A stretch of DNA of 64,000 nucleotides from Flavobacteriales bacterium UBA2669. Its GTDB lineage: Bacteria; Bacteroidota; Bacteroidia; Flavobacteriales_E; Vicingaceae. The DNA is taken from assembly GCA_002359215.1 (NCBI GenBank), contig DEMN01000005.1:81959-145958 (forward strand). Reading direction: 5' to 3'. This document shows, piece after piece, positions 62,242-64,000 of this stretch (its first letter is position 1; each line of letters starts with the position of its first letter). Position numbers and translations under genes: made by a program. The notes below the pieces were generated by a model. It searched no databases. It was not told the DNA's origin and saw only the letters and a program-made list of their open reading frames with translations.

Positions 62242-63780
62242 ATGAAACCTTCTAAAGAGTTATTTTATTTAATAAAATCACTTACTAAATCGGAAAAAAG
62301 ATATTTTAAATTAATGTCGTCATTACAAACAGGCGACAAAAATTACATGAAACTTTTTGAATGTATTGATGAATTAGAAGATTACGATGAAGAGGCAGTT
62401 AAAGAAAAACTTAAAAATGAAAAATTCATTAAACATTTACCATCCGAAAAAAACCATCTTTATAAACTCATATTAAAAAGCTTAAGAAGTTTTTATTCTG
62501 ACAATTCTGCTGCTTCTGTTTTACAAGAAAACCTCAGAAACATTGAGCTTTTATTCAACAAAGCACTTTATACCGAATGTTTTAAAAATATACAACGTGC
62601 TAAAGGAATTGCTTATACGTATGAAAAATTCTACTTTTTACTAGATTTAATTGATTGGGAAAAGAAACTTATTGAAGAAGCTTTTTTAGACAATAAGTTT
62701 AAAGTAAACATGGAGAATCTTATTGAAGAAGAAGCCGATTGTTTAGAAAAACTTAGAAATATTGCGGAATACCAAAAACTGTATTCAAAAATCAACTACA
62801 TCATTAGAAAAAGTGGTTTTACACGAAATATTGAAGGTCGTGAAGAAATAAAGAAAATTGCCAACCACCCACTTATTATAAACAAAGGTACAGCTCATTC
62901 TATAAAAGCAACAACTGCCTGCCTTTCTATTAAAGGACTTTGTGCTGTTACCGACCAAAACTTAGAAGGTGCTTTCAGTAATTTTAGTTATGTAGTGAAA
63001 ATTATGGAGGACAACCCACCCATAATGCAAGAGCTACCAAAAAGATACATTAGAGCATTAAATAGTGTAATGTATGCTCACTTAAGTAAAGGCGAATGGA
63101 ATGAAACTTTTAAGATTATAAATAAAATGAAAGGGCTTTTATCTAAACGTGGTTTTGAAAGTATGGATATACAATTAAAACTATTTTCTATTCCATTTAA
63201 TGCTGAACTGAATGTACATATTAAAATGGGCAACTACATGAAAGCCATCAAACAGGTTATTCCTAAAATTATTGAAGGGTTACAACATTTTGATGGTAAA
63301 ATAAACAAAGAAGAAGAAATGTTGTTTTATTACAATATTTCTAGAGTTTATTTCTTTACAGATGATTTAAAAAGTGCTCTGAAATACATTAATATGGTAT
63401 TAAATGAAAATAAACCCGGACTAAGAGATGACGTATATACTTTTGCCAGATTAGTAAATCTCATTATTCACTTTGAACTGAACAATATTGATTTACTGGA
63501 ATATAACATAAAATCCACCAAGCGTTTCCTTACCGTTAACAAAAGAGATTTTAAGCTGGAAACGGTTTTCTTAAACGAAATGAGAAAATTAGTAAAAGCA
63601 AAAAATGAGGAAAAACAACAAGAACAATTCATTACCTTTAAAGGAAATCTAATGAAAGTTTTTGAAGATCCTTATGAAAAAATAGCGCTAGATTATTTTG
63701 ATTTTATCTTATGGTTGGATAGCAAAATAACCAAACAATCTTTTGTGAAGTTGGCTATGGAAAAAAGTAATTCGAAATAA
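62242..63780 (+). CDS. Large helical repeat protein of unknown function
   Basis: The 512-residue protein begins MKPSKELFYLIKSLTKSEKRYFKLMSSLQ and is helical throughout, with repeated helix pairs of TPR-like spacing (ALYTECFKNIQRAKGIAYTYEKFYFLL; NYMKAIKQVIPKIIEGL; YFFTDDLKSALKYINMVLNENKP). The N-terminal block is basic and rich in aromatic residues. No signal peptide, membrane helix or catalytic motif is visible. Proteins of this kind are found in Bacteroidota but I know no function. About 240 bases upstream are A/T-rich with no recognisable element. Confidence 0.7.
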   Translation: MKPSKELFYLIKSLTKSEKRYFKLMSSLQTGDKNYMKLFECIDELEDYDEEAVKEKLKNEKFIKHLPSEKNHLYKLILKSLRSFYSDNSAASVLQENLRNIELLFNKALYTECFKNIQRAKGIAYTYEKFYFLLDLIDWEKKLIEEAFLDNKFKVNMENLIEEEADCLEKLRNIAEYQKLYSKINYIIRKSGFTRNIEGREEIKKIANHPLIINKGTAHSIKATTACLSIKGLCAVTDQNLEGAFSNFSYVVKIMEDNPPIMQELPKRYIRALNSVMYAHLSKGEWNETFKIINKMKGLLSKRGFESMDIQLKLFSIPFNAELNVHIKMGNYMKAIKQVIPKIIEGLQHFDGKINKEEEMLFYYNISRVYFFTDDLKSALKYINMVLNENKPGLRDDVYTFARLVNLIIHFELNNIDLLEYNIKSTKRFLTVNKRDFKLETVFLNEMRKLVKAKNEEKQQEQFITFKGNLMKVFEDPYEKIALDYFDFILWLDSKITKQSFVKLAMEKSNSK

Positions 63781-63840
63781 TTTTGATTACTATTTGAATG
63801 TGTTAAATGTGGTTGACGACCTAAATAATCTCCCCTGCTA

Positions 63841-63862
63841 CCGCAAGCGTCCACGCTTGTGG
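63841..63862. repeat. GC-rich palindrome, REP-like
   Basis: CCGCAAGCGT (63841-63850) and ACGCTTGTGG (63853-63862) pair with one mismatch around two C. The block is far richer in G+C than its surroundings and lies between convergent genes. It could be a REP-like repeat or a terminator without a T-run. Confidence 0.55.
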
Positions 63863-63898
63863 TGTATTTTCCGAACCATACATTTCTATTTATGACAT

Positions 63899-64000
63899 TT
63901 ACTGCTTCAACAATTTCAGTACTTCTGTTTTGTTATTGGCTGTTATCACTAAATTATAGTTTCCAGCATTAAGGTGATATTTGCTTAAATCTAATTGTAG
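63899..64000 (-). CDS. C-terminal end of a T9SS-sorted secreted protein (partial, runs off the right edge)
   Basis: The last 33 codons of a minus-strand gene read to a TAA stop at 63899 and give a segment with LDLSKYHLNAGNYNLVITANNK followed by EVLKLLKQ. The pattern L-x-G-x-Y-x-x-x-I with a final K-x-x-K-Q fits the end of a type A T9SS sorting domain, the same as the ends of the M43 and M1 proteases here. The rest of the protein lies outside the window, so its enzyme type cannot be told. Confidence 0.75.
   Translation of the reverse strand, partial: LQLDLSKYHLNAGNYNLVITANNKTEVLKLLKQ

Overview
The window comes from a low-GC member of the Bacteroidota, most likely the order Flavobacteriales or a close relative. 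Several things point there: type IX secretion (T9SS) C-terminal sorting domains on a secreted M43 protease, an M1 aminopeptidase and a protein cut by the right edge; Bacteroidota-type -7 promoter elements (TAnnTTTG) in front of many genes; frequent TTG starts; lineage-typical families (DUF2851, DUF3822, a fused alpha/beta E1 dehydrogenase, Wzi-like barrel, M61 and M23 proteases); and the futalosine menaquinone pathway gene mqnE. Nearly all of it reads as a stable, chromosomal, vertically inherited region with no prophage, insertion sequence or CRISPR array.

Layout. 1-4.6 kb: a LytS-type histidine kinase cut by the left edge, an M61 peptidase, an ACP phosphodiesterase-like protein, an Smr-domain protein and small secreted or membrane proteins, closed by a terminator and tRNA-Val. 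4.9-6 kb: a SpoIIE-type phosphatase. 6.2-11.5 kb: lnt, DUF2851, PspC-like, a KefB-type antiporter. 11.5-14 kb, minus strand: a coiled-coil protein, zapA, a strong 6S RNA candidate and rny. 14.1-18.5 kb: an M23 peptidase and the E1 dehydrogenase. 18.6-24.8 kb: a tandem array of three TPR-plus-SpoIIE phosphatases. 24.8-30.1 kb: holB, pgk, a lipoprotein, an acyltransferase and a 3-hydroxyacyl-CoA dehydrogenase. 30.1-36.5 kb: a tightly overlapping operon with an LptF/LptG-type permease, a degenerate OmpA-like protein, two GT4-type glycosyltransferases, dapD and a heptosyltransferase, then tRNA-Arg. 36.7-42.6 kb: a GlcD-like flavoenzyme, the M43 protease, mqnE and a glycerophosphodiesterase. 42.6-43.1 kb: tRNA-His with a GIY-YIG nuclease gene and a broken second copy of the tRNA 3' end. 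43.2-50.4 kb: copA, a RecD-like helicase, a membrane coiled-coil protein, DUF3822, rsmD and a MATE exporter. 50.4-57.5 kb, minus strand: a surface-polysaccharide cluster. 57.6-64 kb: a small Cys/Lys-rich secreted protein, an OstA-like protein, an M1 aminopeptidase, a helical repeat protein and the end of another T9SS cargo.

How the genes work together. The main theme is building and serving the cell envelope: lipoprotein acylation (Lnt), LPS transport (LptF/G-like, OstA-like), glycosyltransferases, DAP synthesis, capsule-type genes and T9SS cargo. A second theme is signalling by membrane-anchored SpoIIE phosphatases (four paralogues), whose kinase and phosphoprotein partners are not in the window.

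The most unusual structure is at 42.56-43.06 kb. A tiny GIY-YIG nuclease gene lies between an intact tRNA-His and a duplicated tRNA-His 3' end (with its terminator). The last codons of the nuclease are made from tRNA T-arm sequence, and the duplicated fragment is itself split by two hairpins. This looks like a minimal tRNA-targeting element. A second clear signal is a 124-nt perfectly identical block shared by two otherwise diverged neighbouring phosphatase genes, which suggests gene conversion.
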